Shown here piece by piece: positions 1 to 11,392 of a stretch of DNA of 64,000 nt (the first letter of the stretch is position 1; every line of letters begins with the position of its first letter). Both the position numbers and the translations under genes were made by a program. A model generated the notes under the pieces. That model was not told the origin of the DNA, ran no database searches, and worked only from the letters and a program-made list of their open reading frames with translations. Source of the stretch: Winkia neuii subsp. neuii DSM 8576 (lineage in GTDB: Bacteria > Actinomycetota > Actinomycetes > Actinomycetales > Actinomycetaceae); the NCBI RefSeq assembly GCF_000420405.1, contig NZ_ATUW01000006.1, forward strand, positions 1 to 64,000, read 5' to 3'.

Positions 1-117
1 AAGTTGCTGGCGCGTTTACTCGCCTTCCACCCTCTGCAATATACGATGCTTGAAAATTTCCTGATGGTAGCTTGCGGACTTTTCCCCATGATGCGCGGCT
101 CATTTTTCGTGCCTCCT

Positions 118-138
118 GCGTGCCCTAACGTGCCCTTA
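118..138 (+). repeat. tRNA-Ser-linked repeat, copy A
   Basis: This is the reverse complement of the 21-base core seen at 21441-21461 and 26692-26712; the first 20 bases of that core read TAAGGGCACGTTAGGGCACG. Similarity to copy B continues to about base 109. It lies about 80 bases beyond the terminator of tRNA-Ser(GGA), in the same orientation relative to its tRNA as copy B. It is probably an attachment-type site or the scar of an integrated element lying to the left. Bases 1-110 show no gene I recognise. Confidence 0.6.
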
Positions 139-213
139 ACATACTCACACATCCCTACACTTAGCAACACTTACTAACATTGCCAACCGAGCTTTTCCCG
201 CGTCCTAGCAACG

Positions 214-244
214 AAAAACCCCGCCATTCCAACGGAACAGCGGG
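214..244 (-). terminator. Terminator of tRNA-Ser(GGA)
   Basis: On the minus strand a GC-rich hairpin (arms CCCCGC and GCGGGG with an inner TTCC/GGAA pairing) is followed by five T residues. It stands directly downstream of tRNA-Ser(GGA). It is nearly the same hairpin as the one behind tRNA-Ser(TGA) at 21252-21282. Confidence 0.8.
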
Positions 245-251
245 GCGAACG

Positions 252-336
252 CGGAGGATGGGGGATTCGAACCCCCGAGGGCTTTCACCCAACACGCTTT
301 CCAAGCGTGCGCACTAGGCCACTATGCGAATCCTCC
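252..336 (-). tRNA. tRNA-Ser(GGA)
   Basis: On the minus strand the gene has a 7-bp acceptor stem (GGAGGAT with ATCCTCC), an anticodon arm CACGC-TTGGAAA-GCGTG giving anticodon GGA, a long variable arm, a GGTTCGAAT T-arm and discriminator G. It decodes UCC and UCU. CCA is not encoded. Confidence 0.95.
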
Positions 337-480
337 AGATACGCAAACGCGCTTCAACAAGTGTACTTAAAACTCTGGGAGTAGTAAAACCAGGCGGCTG
401 GGAGGTGCGCCACAAATGCGTCTTAGCGGCGCATTTATGGCGTATATGCATCATTTCACGCTGGCTGGGGGCTACTGCGG

Positions 481-510
481 TTCCACCATTGCGGTGCTGC
501 CGTGTACACT
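481..510 (+). promoter_or_regulatory. Probable promoter of the SRP RNA
   Basis: A -35-like TTCCAC (481-486) and a -10-like TACACT (505-510) are 18 bases apart. They end six bases before the predicted 5' end of the SRP RNA. This is inference from spacing and position only. Confidence 0.45.
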
Positions 511-515
511 AGAGC

Positions 516-604
516 CGATCCCTCACGCGACGGTATCACCTGAACCTCCCCAGGGCCGGAAGGCAGCAAGGATAGGGTAGCTCTGCCGGGTGCGTGGGGG
601 ATCC
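516..604 (+). ncRNA. ffs: Signal recognition particle RNA (4.5S type)
   Basis: The region holds the conserved SRP Alu-less hairpin with the apical GGAAGGCAGCAAGG motif bound by Ffh. The ends pair (GATCCCTCACGC with GCGTGGGGGATC), closing a single long hairpin of about 90 bases. The RNA joins Ffh to target nascent membrane proteins. Its position directly upstream of dnaX is common in actinobacteria. Bases 337-515 hold no gene I can support. Confidence 0.93.
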
Positions 605-716
605 TTTACTGCTACTGGGCAGTTCCCTCTGCGGGTAGGTGGCTTCTGCCGAGGCGGTGTCCGCTGTTGGCATGCCCAAGTATCAAATGTCGGCTACGCC
701 CTCTAAAGTAGAGGAC

Positions 717-3275
717 GTGAGCACAGCCCTTTATCGCCGTTACCGGCCCGACACTTTCGCAGAGGTGATCGGGCAAGAGCACGTTACTAAGCCGCTAATG
801 GCCGCCTTGCGCGCCCAAAAAGTTACGCACGCCTACCTATTCTCGGGTCCGCGCGGGTGCGGAAAGACTACTTCGGCACGCATTTTGGCCCGCTGTTTGA
901 ATTGCGCTCAGTACCCTACGGACACCCCGTGTGGCGAGTGCGACTCGTGCAGGGAACTGGCCACCGGGGGCCCGGGCTCACTCGATGTAGTCGAGATTGA
1001 CGCTGCTTCTCACAATGGTGTCGACGATGCGCGTGAACTTCGTGAGCGGGCGGCTTTCGCTCCGGTGCGCGATCGTTTCAAAATTTTTATTCTGGACGAG
1101 GCGCACATGGTTACCTCGGCTGGTTTTAATGCGCTGCTCAAGCTGGTCGAGGAGCCCCCGGAGCATGTGAAGTTCATCTTTGCTACTACGGAGCCTGAAA
1201 AGGTTATTTCTACTATCCGCTCGCGCACCCACCACTATCCGTTCCGTCTGGTGCCTCCCGAGGTGATGCGTGGGTTTTTGGCCGATATTTGCACCAAAGA
1301 GGGGATAGATCCCGAAGACGGTGTGCTGAACCTAGTTATGCGGGCTGGCGGGGGGTCTGTGCGCGACACCCTTGGGGTGTTGGATCAGCTCATGGCAGGC
1401 TGCGACACTAACGTGCTCGCCTACGACATGGCTGTTCACCTGCTTGGGTACACGGATTCGACTTTACTTTCGCAAACTGTCGATGCGCTCGCCGGGCGCG
1501 ATGGGGCAGGTGCTTTCCGGATCGTTGAACGCATCATCGAATCGGGCCACGATCCGCGCCGCTTCGTCGAAGATTTGTTGCAGCGTCTGCGCGATCTGCT
1601 AGTTATTGCGGTTTCAAATGGGGGCGCAATCGAGGCCTTGCAGGGTATCCCACAGGCTGAGCTCGAGCAGATGCAAACTCAGGCTCGCGTCATGGGGGCT
1701 GCGGATCTTTCCCGCTCAGCCGATCTTACTAACGATGCGCTCTCGGCCATGTCTGGGGCTATTAGCCCGCGTCTTCAGCTGGAACTGCTCGTAGCAAAGC
1801 TGTTGTTGCCGGCCCAGCAGAGCGCTCCCCAAACAGCGCCCTCCCAGCAGGCACAGGCTCCGCAGAACATGCCTGATTCTGCTGCGGCCGTGCGGCAGAT
1901 GCTTTCCAAGAAGCGGGGCGCTTCGGCTCAGGCAGGTCCTGAGGCTCGCGAGGCCGAAGCTGCCGATCCTAGCGCGCAGTCGCGTTCTGTAGCGCCCACC
2001 GAGCACGTTCACGAACCCGCCAAGAATGGGGTTGCACCTGAGGGTGTAAGCGGCGCGCGGGCGCAGGAGCGCCCTCAGGGTGGCCAGCAGCCTCCTCAGC
2101 GTGACCAACAGACGCATCCGCAAAAATCGCCGCAGGCCCAAGAAGCGCAGGCAGCTCACTCTGAGCGGGCTAAAAAGTCTCAGGCAGCCCAGCCCCAGCA
2201 GGCTCGGCAAACTAAGAACGTTCAGCCTCAGCAGGCCCAGGAACCGCAAAGTGGTAAGTCGCAGCCCTCGGATGTGCCTGCTGCACCTGCCCCGGCGAAC
2301 CAACCTGCCGCTACTGCTGGGCGCACAGACGGCGACCTTTCCGAAACTATTCGCAACCGCTGGCAGGAGGTAACCGAGTTCTTAGCGCAAAATCATGCCC
2401 GCTCCACCTGGGGGCGGCTCACGCAGGCTCAGTTAGGCACTGTAGCCAATGGTCAGCTCACTCTCAGGTATCAAAGCGTCGGCATGGCTCAGGGCTTCAA
2501 TTCGGGTACTCACGCCCAGGCCCTAGAGAATGCGCTCTACCAGGTGTTGGGGGTCAAGCTGCGGGTGGTTGCCCTCAGCGCAGACGAGCCGAATCCGCCG
2601 GCGCCTACAGCTCCGCCCCAGGACGGCCCACAAAGGTCTAACGGGGTGGCTCAAAATATGCCTGTAGGCCCAGCTCATAGCCAACACCATGGTGGTAATG
2701 GCGATTCCGGGTGGGGGCCTATCTCTGAACCGGCTTCCGGCGACGACTCGGAGGGCGACCGGCCTAGCGGGCCCCAGCAATTAGATAGTCACGCAGATTC
2801 CAGCCCAGCCTATAGCGAGGGCGAAAACGGGCTACCTGAATCGACTTCAGGGCCGGTTCCGGCCCCAGCTCCGGCGTCCTTTGCCGAACCCGATGACGCG
2901 TGGGGGCCGATAGCTACCCCGCCCGCCTTGCAGCCGCCGGAGGCGGTTTCGAACGTGACACCGTTGCATAAGCCTAGCCCCGAACACCCAGCGGGCCGCG
3001 AGAGGGAATTCGCTGGCGAGTCAGCTCCTGCCGGGGTGCCCGCCCCACCGCCGGTCGCCGAATTTGCTCCTGATCCCGTGCCCACCCACCAGGGAGCTCG
3101 CCAGATTATTGAGCAGACTCTGGCACAAAACCACAACCGTACGGTTTCCCAGCCCGAAGACGTCGACGACAATGTCAGCCCAGACGATCCCGAAGCCGAA
3201 GACACGGGGGTGGTGGGGCTGGCTGCCGTCGAGGATATTCTGGGTGCCCGCGTCGTTTCAGATATTAAGGAATAA
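717..3275 (+). CDS. dnaX: DNA polymerase III subunit gamma/tau
   Basis: This is the clamp-loader ATPase of the replicative polymerase. The N-terminal 230 residues show the Walker A motif GPRGCGKTT, a four-Cys zinc module, the Walker B box LDEAH and a sensor-1 ATTEPEK. Domains III follow, then a very long Pro/Gln/Ala-rich tail with little conservation. I chose the GTG at 717 because family members begin with [10 protein letters not shown]; in-frame GTG 639 and ATG 687 are alternatives adding 26 and 10 residues. No classical A-AAA-AAG slippery site is visible, so a separate gamma form is not predicted. recR follows two bases later, so the two genes are probably co-transcribed. Confidence 0.95.
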   Translation: MSTALYRRYRPDTFAEVIGQEHVTKPLMAALRAQKVTHAYLFSGPRGCGKTTSARILARCLNCAQYPTDTPCGECDSCRELATGGPGSLDVVEIDAASHNGVDDARELRERAAFAPVRDRFKIFILDEAHMVTSAGFNALLKLVEEPPEHVKFIFATTEPEKVISTIRSRTHHYPFRLVPPEVMRGFLADICTKEGIDPEDGVLNLVMRAGGGSVRDTLGVLDQLMAGCDTNVLAYDMAVHLLGYTDSTLLSQTVDALAGRDGAGAFRIVERIIESGHDPRRFVEDLLQRLRDLLVIAVSNGGAIEALQGIPQAELEQMQTQARVMGAADLSRSADLTNDALSAMSGAISPRLQLELLVAKLLLPAQQSAPQTAPSQQAQAPQNMPDSAAAVRQMLSKKRGASAQAGPEAREAEAADPSAQSRSVAPTEHVHEPAKNGVAPEGVSGARAQERPQGGQQPPQRDQQTHPQKSPQAQEAQAAHSERAKKSQAAQPQQARQTKNVQPQQAQEPQSGKSQPSDVPAAPAPANQPAATAGRTDGDLSETIRNRWQEVTEFLAQNHARSTWGRLTQAQLGTVANGQLTLRYQSVGMAQGFNSGTHAQALENALYQVLGVKLRVVALSADEPNPPAPTAPPQDGPQRSNGVAQNMPVGPAHSQHHGGNGDSGWGPISEPASGDDSEGDRPSGPQQLDSHADSSPAYSEGENGLPESTSGPVPAPAPASFAEPDDAWGPIATPPALQPPEAVSNVTPLHKPSPEHPAGREREFAGESAPAGVPAPPPVAEFAPDPVPTHQGARQIIEQTLAQNHNRTVSQPEDVDDNVSPDDPEAEDTGVVGLAAVEDILGARVVSDIKE

Positions 3276-3277
3276 CT

Positions 3278-3871
3278 GTGTACGAAGGTGCCCTGCAAGA
3301 TTTGATTGACGAACTTGGCCGCCTACCTGGAATTGGCCCCAAGTCCGCCGAACGGTTGGCTTTCCATATCCTCGAAATGGATTCGCAGGACGTGGAGTTA
3401 CTCACCTCCACAATTTCAAAGGTCAAGTCTTCGGTGCGTTTTTGCAACACCTGCGGCAATATTTCCGAGGGCGAGGAATGCCAGATCTGCACCGACCCTC
3501 GCCGTGACGGTTCTTTGATCTGCGTAGTGGAAGAGGCTAAAGACATTGGGGTTATCGAACGCACCCGCTCCTACCGGGGCCTCTACCACGTCCTCGGGGG
3601 AGCTATAGACCCGCTAAACGGGGTGGGCCCTGATCAGCTCCGCATCCGCGAATTGCTCACGCGTTTAGGCGCGGGCCAGGTTCAAGAGGTCATTTTGGCT
3701 ACCGACCCTAACATTGAGGGCGAAGCCACCGCCACGTTCCTGGCGCGCACCCTGTCGACGCTAGGGTTAAAGGTCACCCGTTTAGCTTCGGGCTTGCCTG
3801 TCGGTGGGGACCTTGAATATGCAGATGAAATTACTTTGGGTAGGGCTTTAGAGGGTCGTCGCCAGGTATAA
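3278..3871 (+). CDS. recR: Recombination protein RecR
   Basis: RecR acts with RecO and RecF in loading RecA at gaps. At 197 residues it has the usual length. The sequence shows the N-terminal helix-hairpin-helix ([18 protein letters not shown]), the C4 zinc motif (CNTCGN...CQIC) and a Toprim domain ([14 protein letters not shown]; later [17 protein letters not shown]). It starts with GTG two bases after the dnaX stop; the dnaX-recR pairing is widespread in bacteria. Confidence 0.96.
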   Translation: MYEGALQDLIDELGRLPGIGPKSAERLAFHILEMDSQDVELLTSTISKVKSSVRFCNTCGNISEGEECQICTDPRRDGSLICVVEEAKDIGVIERTRSYRGLYHVLGGAIDPLNGVGPDQLRIRELLTRLGAGQVQEVILATDPNIEGEATATFLARTLSTLGLKVTRLASGLPVGGDLEYADEITLGRALEGRRQV

Positions 3872-3912
3872 AACAGGTAGACTTATAGTCACTGTAAGGG
3901 AAGGATTTTACC

Positions 3913-4719
3913 GTGGTTGATTTCGACTCTATTGTGCCGGTTTCTGAACTACCTGAACCCAAGGCGTGGCTTTCGGATATGGATGGGGTTCTGGTCCACG
4001 AGAACACGGCTTTGGCTGGTGCAGCCGAATTCATCGAAAAGCTCAAGGAAGAGCAGAAGCCCTTTTTGGTTTTGACTAACAACTCGATCTTTACTCCCAG
4101 GGATTTGTCTGCCCGTCTGGCCAACTCCGGGCTGGATGTGCCGGAACAAAACATTTGGACCTCGGCCCTGGCTACGGCCTCGTTCCTAACTCAGCAGTCG
4201 CCTAGGTCTACCGCGTTCGTAATCGGCGAGGCGGGCCTTACCACCGCCCTGTACGAGGCCGGCTATGTGATGACCGACCGCAACCCGGAATACGTGGTGC
4301 TGGGCGAAACGCGCACCTATTCTTTTGAAGTGATTACCCAGGCATGTCGCCTAATTCAGCAGGGCGCCAAATTTATTGCCACTAATCCCGACGTTTCTGG
4401 TCCTTCTGAAAACGGTATTTTGCCGGCCAACGGTGCGGTTGCGGCCATGATTCAGGCGGTCACCGGCCACAAACCCTACTTCGTTGGCAAACCGAACCCG
4501 GTAATGATTAGGGCGGGGCTCAACAAGTTGGGGGCGCACTCCGAGACCACGGCCTTCGTTGGCGACCGCATGGACACTGACGTGCAAGCCGGGATTGAGG
4601 CGGGCTTGCGCACCTACTTGGTGCTCACCGGTTCCACCGAGCGCGAGGAGATCTTCAAATACCCTTACCGCCCCACTAAAGTGTTCGATTCGATCGCCGA
4701 CATGGTGGACATGCTATAG
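3913..4719 (+). CDS. HAD-IIA family sugar/nucleotide phosphatase (NagD-like)
   Basis: This is a 268-residue hydrolase of the haloacid dehalogenase superfamily. The catalytic motif I is LSDMDGVL (nucleophile Asp), motif II is VLTNNS, and motif IV is FVGDRMDTDVQAGIEAG. The inserted cap and the GKPNP segment are typical of the HAD-IIA, NagD/PGPase-like branch, which hydrolyses small phosphomonoesters; the substrate cannot be told. It starts at GTG 3913 behind AAGGGAAGG. It may form the end of the dnaX-recR transcript. Confidence 0.85.
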   Translation: MVDFDSIVPVSELPEPKAWLSDMDGVLVHENTALAGAAEFIEKLKEEQKPFLVLTNNSIFTPRDLSARLANSGLDVPEQNIWTSALATASFLTQQSPRSTAFVIGEAGLTTALYEAGYVMTDRNPEYVVLGETRTYSFEVITQACRLIQQGAKFIATNPDVSGPSENGILPANGAVAAMIQAVTGHKPYFVGKPNPVMIRAGLNKLGAHSETTAFVGDRMDTDVQAGIEAGLRTYLVLTGSTEREEIFKYPYRPTKVFDSIADMVDML

Positions 4720-4833
4720 CGCTGTGATCTCATAATATTGGCGTAATTTTGCCATTTTTGTGGCAAGCCGTAAGGTTAGGTCAATCGCATAACAGCCGGC
4801 TTAGGCTGTCCCAGCTTGCACGGGGGAATTCAA

Positions 4834-7187
<2,354 letters not shown>

Positions 7188-7210
7188 AAATTCTGCGGTA
7201 AGGTTGTGCC

Positions 7211-8461
7211 GTGAAGATCCTACTAATTGGAACGGGCGGGCGCGAACACGCCCTCGCCCTGGCGCTAAACGCAGATCCGCAGGTAACCGACCTTTACGCA
7301 ATGCCGGGCAACCCGGGCATTGCAACCGTGGCCCAGCTAGTGCCCGGAAATGGGCAGGACGGCGAGCAGGTGGCGCAAGCCGCTAAACGCTTAGGGGTGG
7401 ACTTGGTTGTGGTTGGCCCCGAGGCGCCACTGGTGGCCGGGGTTGCTGACGCAGTGCGCGCGGCCGGAATAGCCTGCTTTGGGCCCTCGGCAGCTGCCGC
7501 CCAGTTGGAAGGATCTAAGGCCTTCGCCAAAGAGGTAATGCAACAGGCGGGGGTACCTACCGCGCGTGCACTTACCTGCCACAACCAGGGCGAATTGGAC
7601 GATGCCCTCGCCGAATTTGGGGCCCCCTACGTAGTGAAAGAGGATGGGCTGGCAGCGGGTAAGGGCGTTGTGGTGACTGACGACCTGGCTCAGGCGCGCC
7701 AGCATGGGGCCGACATTTTCGCCCGCGGAGGCAAGCTGATTGTCGAAGAATTCTTGGACGGCCCCGAGGTTTCACTATTTTGTGTATGCGACGGGAAAAC
7801 TGTGGTGCCTCTGGCGCCGGCACAAGATTTCAAGCGGGCTCTGGACGGCGACAAAGGGCCGAATACCGGTGGCATGGGTGCCTACTCGCCCCTGCCGTGG
7901 GCTCCCGCCGACATTGCCGAACAGGTTGTCGCGCAGGTGGCCCTTCCCACTGTGCAGCAGATGGCCAGGCGGGGAACCCCCTTTACCGGCCTGCTTTACT
8001 GTGGGCTGGCGCTCACTTCGAAGGGGCTGCGCGTAGTTGAGTTCAATGTCCGCTTTGGCGATCCAGAAACCCAGGTTGTGCTCGCGAGGCTGCGCTCGCC
8101 CCTGGGGCAGTTGCTGGAGGCCGCGGCTACCGGCAAGCTAGCTGGTTTTGGGCCGCTCGCCTGGGACGAACAGGCTGCGGTGTGCGTGGTTCTGGCTTCT
8201 GCGGGATACCCGAAGAAGGCTCGCAAAGGCGATGAAATAACCGGTATTGACCAGGCCGAACAATTGGCTGGGGTACACGTAATTCACGCCGGTACTGCCC
8301 GTGAGGGCGAGTCGCTAGTTTCCAGCGGGGGCCGCGTGTTGGCAGTAGTAGGGCTGGGGCAGGGCGTCGCTGCTGCGAGGGCGCGCGCCTACGCCGGCAT
8401 GGAAAAAATTTCTTTGCCGCAAGGGCACTACCGCAGCGACATTGCAAAGGCAAAAGCGTGA
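7211..8461 (+). CDS. purD: Phosphoribosylamine-glycine ligase
   Basis: GARS joins phosphoribosylamine and glycine with ATP, step two of purine synthesis. The N-terminal LLIGTGGREHALA, the ATP-grasp segment DGLAAGKGV, NTGGMGAYSP and the FNVRFGDPETQ metal-binding motif are all visible. It has 416 residues and starts at GTG 7211. It overlaps the next gene by four bases (GTGA), so that unknown gene is co-translated with purD. Confidence 0.96.
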   Translation: MKILLIGTGGREHALALALNADPQVTDLYAMPGNPGIATVAQLVPGNGQDGEQVAQAAKRLGVDLVVVGPEAPLVAGVADAVRAAGIACFGPSAAAAQLEGSKAFAKEVMQQAGVPTARALTCHNQGELDDALAEFGAPYVVKEDGLAAGKGVVVTDDLAQARQHGADIFARGGKLIVEEFLDGPEVSLFCVCDGKTVVPLAPAQDFKRALDGDKGPNTGGMGAYSPLPWAPADIAEQVVAQVALPTVQQMARRGTPFTGLLYCGLALTSKGLRVVEFNVRFGDPETQVVLARLRSPLGQLLEAAATGKLAGFGPLAWDEQAAVCVVLASAGYPKKARKGDEITGIDQAEQLAGVHVIHAGTAREGESLVSSGGRVLAVVGLGQGVAAARARAYAGMEKISLPQGHYRSDIAKAKA

Positions 8462-9309
8462 GCTTAGAACAAGACGAGGCCGACCTAGCCGCCTTCGTGG
8501 CGCAGACGCGCCGCGAGTTTGAGGCGCGGCGCGAGGATGCCGAACGCCAGGTGCACGCCGGTATCGACCAGATGCTGGCGCAGGTTCGTGCTCGAAGCGA
8601 GCGCGGCATCGAGGCTCCGGCCGAACCGGTACGCATCGGACCGATCCAGGCTTATAGACCGAAGCCGGTGGGGGCAACCGTTCAGCAGCTTCCTGACTTT
8701 GGGCGTGTCCTTTCCGCCCAGGACACTGCGAGTTTAGGTCTGCAGGCAACTTTCAGTGGCAAAACGATTGCTGAGGTAGCAACGTCACTGCCGGTTCCGC
8801 CCTCGCCGGAACCCACCCCGGGTGAAGTGCAAGTGGTAATTGGGCAGACCGGTGATGCGGAATTCGTCCGCGAATGGGCCTCTCGCCTCGCCCACAGGAT
8901 CGAAGGGGATAGTCAGGTGTTGTTGGCCGGAGCGAAGACCTTGCTGCCCGGCACCGGCGAGCGTGTGCGCACGGCAGCGGACTTGGAAAAAGCTCGCTGT
9001 GAGCACGCCACCACTGTGCTTGCCGTAATCGACTCGGCCGTACCCTCACACCAGCGCACCGCCCAACGCCTATTAGAGGCCGCCAAACCAGTTTTCACCT
9101 GGGCCGTAGGTGATGCGTCCCAGCCAGATTTGCAGACGTGGGTGGGCCGGCTGCCCGCCAAAATTGAGGCGGACGCACTGGTTCTGAGCGGGGTGTGGGA
9201 TGCGCAGCACCCGCTTTCCCACGCCCAAGATGCGGTGCCCGTGGCAGTGCTCGACAATGCCCCCGCTAACGCCGCGTTGTGGGCCGCGCTCATTGCCTGT
9301 CGCATATGA
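8458..9309 (+). CDS. Unrecognised protein coupled to purD
   Basis: I do not recognise this 283-residue protein. Residues 1-50 are charged, Glu/Arg-rich and probably helical or coiled. A linker rich in Pro follows (to about 125). The C-terminal half looks like an alpha/beta fold with alternating hydrophobic strands (VQVVIGQTG, TTVLAVIDSAVP, PVFTWAVGD, ALVLSGVWD, PVAVLDNAP), vaguely like an NTPase or response-regulator fold, but without a visible P-loop. There is no signal peptide or membrane segment. The gene overlaps purD by four bases and precedes csrA by 68. Confidence 0.75.
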   Translation: MSLEQDEADLAAFVAQTRREFEARREDAERQVHAGIDQMLAQVRARSERGIEAPAEPVRIGPIQAYRPKPVGATVQQLPDFGRVLSAQDTASLGLQATFSGKTIAEVATSLPVPPSPEPTPGEVQVVIGQTGDAEFVREWASRLAHRIEGDSQVLLAGAKTLLPGTGERVRTAADLEKARCEHATTVLAVIDSAVPSHQRTAQRLLEAAKPVFTWAVGDASQPDLQTWVGRLPAKIEADALVLSGVWDAQHPLSHAQDAVPVAVLDNAPANAALWAALIACRI

Positions 9310-9377
9310 GGGCGTGCTCATAATTAGTTTCAGGGATAGCCTTAGGCGAAGTACCCGTTTACCTCCCGGTGGTGGAA

Positions 9378-9560
9378 ATGCTTGTCCTAACGCGACGCCC
9401 AGGCCAGAAGATTGCCATAGGCGATTCCATAACAGTGACGGTGGTTGAAGCCCACCGCGACGCAGTGCGCATCGGCATCGATGCCCCGCGCGACGTGCTG
9501 ATTCAGCGCGACGAACTATTCGACCAGGACGATCTGGAAGACTATCCCGACGAATACTAG
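9378..9560 (+). CDS. csrA: Carbon storage regulator CsrA (RsmA-like)
   Basis: CsrA binds GGA motifs in mRNA leaders and blocks or alters translation. The 60-residue protein begins MLVLTRRPGQKIAIGDSITV and continues with VRIGIDAPRDVLIQRDEL, matching the beta-strand core and the two RNA-binding edges of the family. I chose ATG 9378 since the family starts with MLVLTR; GTG 9369 would add three residues. No flagellin, fliW or other flagellar gene lies in the window, although csrA in Gram-positives usually sits with fliW and hag. Confidence 0.92.
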   Translation: MLVLTRRPGQKIAIGDSITVTVVEAHRDAVRIGIDAPRDVLIQRDELFDQDDLEDYPDEY

Positions 9561-9641
9561 GTCTTTTTTCCTAGATCGGCCACGAAAACCAAAACTAGAT
9601 GGCACAATGGTTGCGATAACCCAAAGGCGGGAGGTAAAAGC

Positions 9642-10148
9642 GTGGCTAACATTCAGGCAACAGGCAGGCCCACATCTAACTGGCGAATCCAGGAACGGTG
9701 GTGGAATCGGCCGGAGCTACTATTTGCTTGCCTACTCCTTCTTTTTCCCGCACTGTGCACGTACGCTTTCCGGCTGTTCGTAGGCAAATCTCTCCCCCAA
9801 ATTGTCCCTTTCAGCTGGGGGATTGCGGCCTCTTCAATACACGTTTCGGGTTCGCAAAGTTATTGGATTGAGGGCGCTATCTGCCTGATTTTTGCAGCTG
9901 TGGGTATCGCTTTGACTCTTGCCTACAGGGGCAGTGCTAGGTTGCGCCGGTTGCTGCCGCCTTTTTTGGGAGCGTCCGCTTCGGTAATTAGCGCCGGGTG
10001 GGTTATAAGCGTGCTTTATTCAATGGGCGTTATTGGATCGAAACCGTTTGCTATTTTCGCTATAGGGGCGGCTGCAGTGGTGGCAATTCCCATTTACTTG
10101 TGTCTGCGCCACCCGCTTGAGGGGTCCAGAATATCTAGTGAACTTTGA
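9642..10148 (+). CDS. Unrecognised four-helix membrane protein
   Basis: This 168-residue protein has about four hydrophobic segments (about residues 26-46, 77-96, 106-128 and 135-154), with a polar N-terminal tail rich in Arg and Trp. No family is recognised. It starts with GTG 9642 behind GGGAGG. It sits between csrA and purC, but its intergenic gaps suggest it is separately expressed. Confidence 0.7.
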   Translation: MANIQATGRPTSNWRIQERWWNRPELLFACLLLLFPALCTYAFRLFVGKSLPQIVPFSWGIAASSIHVSGSQSYWIEGAICLIFAAVGIALTLAYRGSARLRRLLPPFLGASASVISAGWVISVLYSMGVIGSKPFAIFAIGAAAVVAIPIYLCLRHPLEGSRISSEL

Positions 10149-10179
10149 GTAGGTCGGCTCAGGTGACATTATTGGGTCT

Positions 10180-11064
10180 ATGAGCCAACCAGAAATTCCC
10201 GGCTGGAAGCATCTGTCCAGCGGTAAAGTTCGCGATCTCTACATTCCCAACTCAGGCCAGCAGGATCGAATTCTAGTCGTTGCCTCTGACCGAATTAGTG
10301 CCTACGACTACATTTTGCCAACGGAAATTCCCGACAAGGGCAAAGTTCTCACTCAGCTGTCGCTGTGGTGGTTCGAGCAACTGGCTGATCTGACCGACAA
10401 TCATGTGCTTGCCGATGCGGAGGTGCCCAGTCAGGTTGCGGGCCGAGCGATGGTGGTAAAGCGATTGCGAATGTATCCCATAGAGTGTGTGGCCCGCGGA
10501 TACTTGACCGGTTCTGGACTCGTTGAATACAAACAGTCCGCCTCAGTGTGCGGGGTGCGATTGCCGGCGGGGCTCACTGAGGCATCCAAGCTGCCGGAGG
10601 CTATTTACACCCCAGCCGCTAAGGCAGAATTTGGCGAACACGACGAAAACATTTCATTTGCTGCAACGGAGCAGTTGGTAGGCAAGGAAGCCGCCAGTGC
10701 TCTTAGGGAACAAACTCTAGCGATCTATAACAAGGCAGCGGCCATAGCCCGGCAAAAGGGAATAATCATTGCCGACACAAAGTTTGAGTTCGGCACAGAT
10801 CAAGCCGGCAAGCTCATTCTGGCTGACGAAGTGCTAACCCCCGATTCCTCTCGCTTCTGGCCGGTGGATAAGTGGCAGGAGGGGCAAGTTACCCCGAGCT
10901 TCGACAAGCAGTACGTGCGCGACTGGTTGACCGGACCTGAATCCGGTTGGGACCGTGCCTCGGGCAAGCAGCCTCCCGCGCTTCCGCAAGAGGTCGCCCT
11001 CGCCACGCGCGCCCGCTATGTCGAAGCCTACGAAACTTTGACTGGAAGAACGTTTACCGCCTAA
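10180..11064 (+). CDS. purC: SAICAR synthetase
   Basis: The enzyme joins CAIR and aspartate with ATP in purine synthesis. The SSGKVRDLY nucleotide loop, the SDRISAYDY motif, RGYLTGSGLVEY and IIADTKFEFG are all present. At 294 residues it is the longer, monofunctional form common in actinobacteria. Its stop codon lies within a perfect 17-bp inverted repeat. Confidence 0.96.
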   Translation: MSQPEIPGWKHLSSGKVRDLYIPNSGQQDRILVVASDRISAYDYILPTEIPDKGKVLTQLSLWWFEQLADLTDNHVLADAEVPSQVAGRAMVVKRLRMYPIECVARGYLTGSGLVEYKQSASVCGVRLPAGLTEASKLPEAIYTPAAKAEFGEHDENISFAATEQLVGKEAASALREQTLAIYNKAAAIARQKGIIIADTKFEFGTDQAGKLILADEVLTPDSSRFWPVDKWQEGQVTPSFDKQYVRDWLTGPESGWDRASGKQPPALPQEVALATRARYVEAYETLTGRTFTA

Positions 11065-11098
11065 GGAACTGGGTAGCTGTTGCTACCCAGTTCCTTAG
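11061..11098 (+). terminator. Perfect 17-bp inverted repeat at the purC stop
   Basis: The arms CTAAGGAACTGGGTAGC (11061-11077) and its exact complement (11082-11098) flank a TGTT loop. The 5' arm contains the purC stop codon. There is no T run behind it, so it may be a weak terminator, an mRNA 3'-end stabiliser or an attenuator between purC and purSQ. Confidence 0.6.
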
Positions 11099-11140
11099 TA
11101 AACTTAGAAAAGTCCAAACCAACCCCTTCTTGGAGGAGCC

Positions 11141-11392
11141 ATGGGACGCATCGTCGTCGACATCATGCCCAAACCCGAAATTCTTGATCCGCAAGGGAAA
11201 GCCATCTTAGGGGCGTTGCCCCGCGTTGGCATCGATTCTTTTAGCGCCGTTCGCCAGGGCAAGCGCTTCGAACTGACCACCGAGGGCGAAGTGGGGCAGG
11301 CGGAGTTGGATGCCGCCCGCAAGGCAGCCGAGGAACTGCTGTCCAACCCGATCATCGAGAACGTAGTCCGCGTAGAAGCAGTGGAGGAATAG
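11141..11392 (+). CDS. purS: FGAM synthetase subunit PurS
   Basis: PurS bridges PurQ and PurL in the three-part formylglycinamidine ribonucleotide synthetase. The 83-residue protein has the expected [18 protein letters not shown] start and the [17 protein letters not shown] core. A strong site (GGAGG) precedes ATG 11141. The stop overlaps the purQ start (TAGTG). Confidence 0.95.
   Translation: MGRIVVDIMPKPEILDPQGKAILGALPRVGIDSFSAVRQGKRFELTTEGEVGQAELDAARKAAEELLSNPIIENVVRVEAVEE

Noticed and set aside
1716-2303. Long minus-strand open frame inside dnaX (195 codons, Leu/Arg-rich)
   Set aside because: It is the antisense of the low-complexity Gln/Pro/Ala tail of dnaX, whose biased codons lack stops on the other strand; no family or ribosome site.
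717-3275. Programmed frameshift producing a gamma subunit
   Set aside because: No A-AAA-AAG heptamer with a following hairpin could be found where the gamma form would end.
4720-4833. Riboswitch upstream of lysC
   Set aside because: Only a small TTGCCA/TGGCAA hairpin is visible in the short gap; nothing like the conserved lysine riboswitch core.
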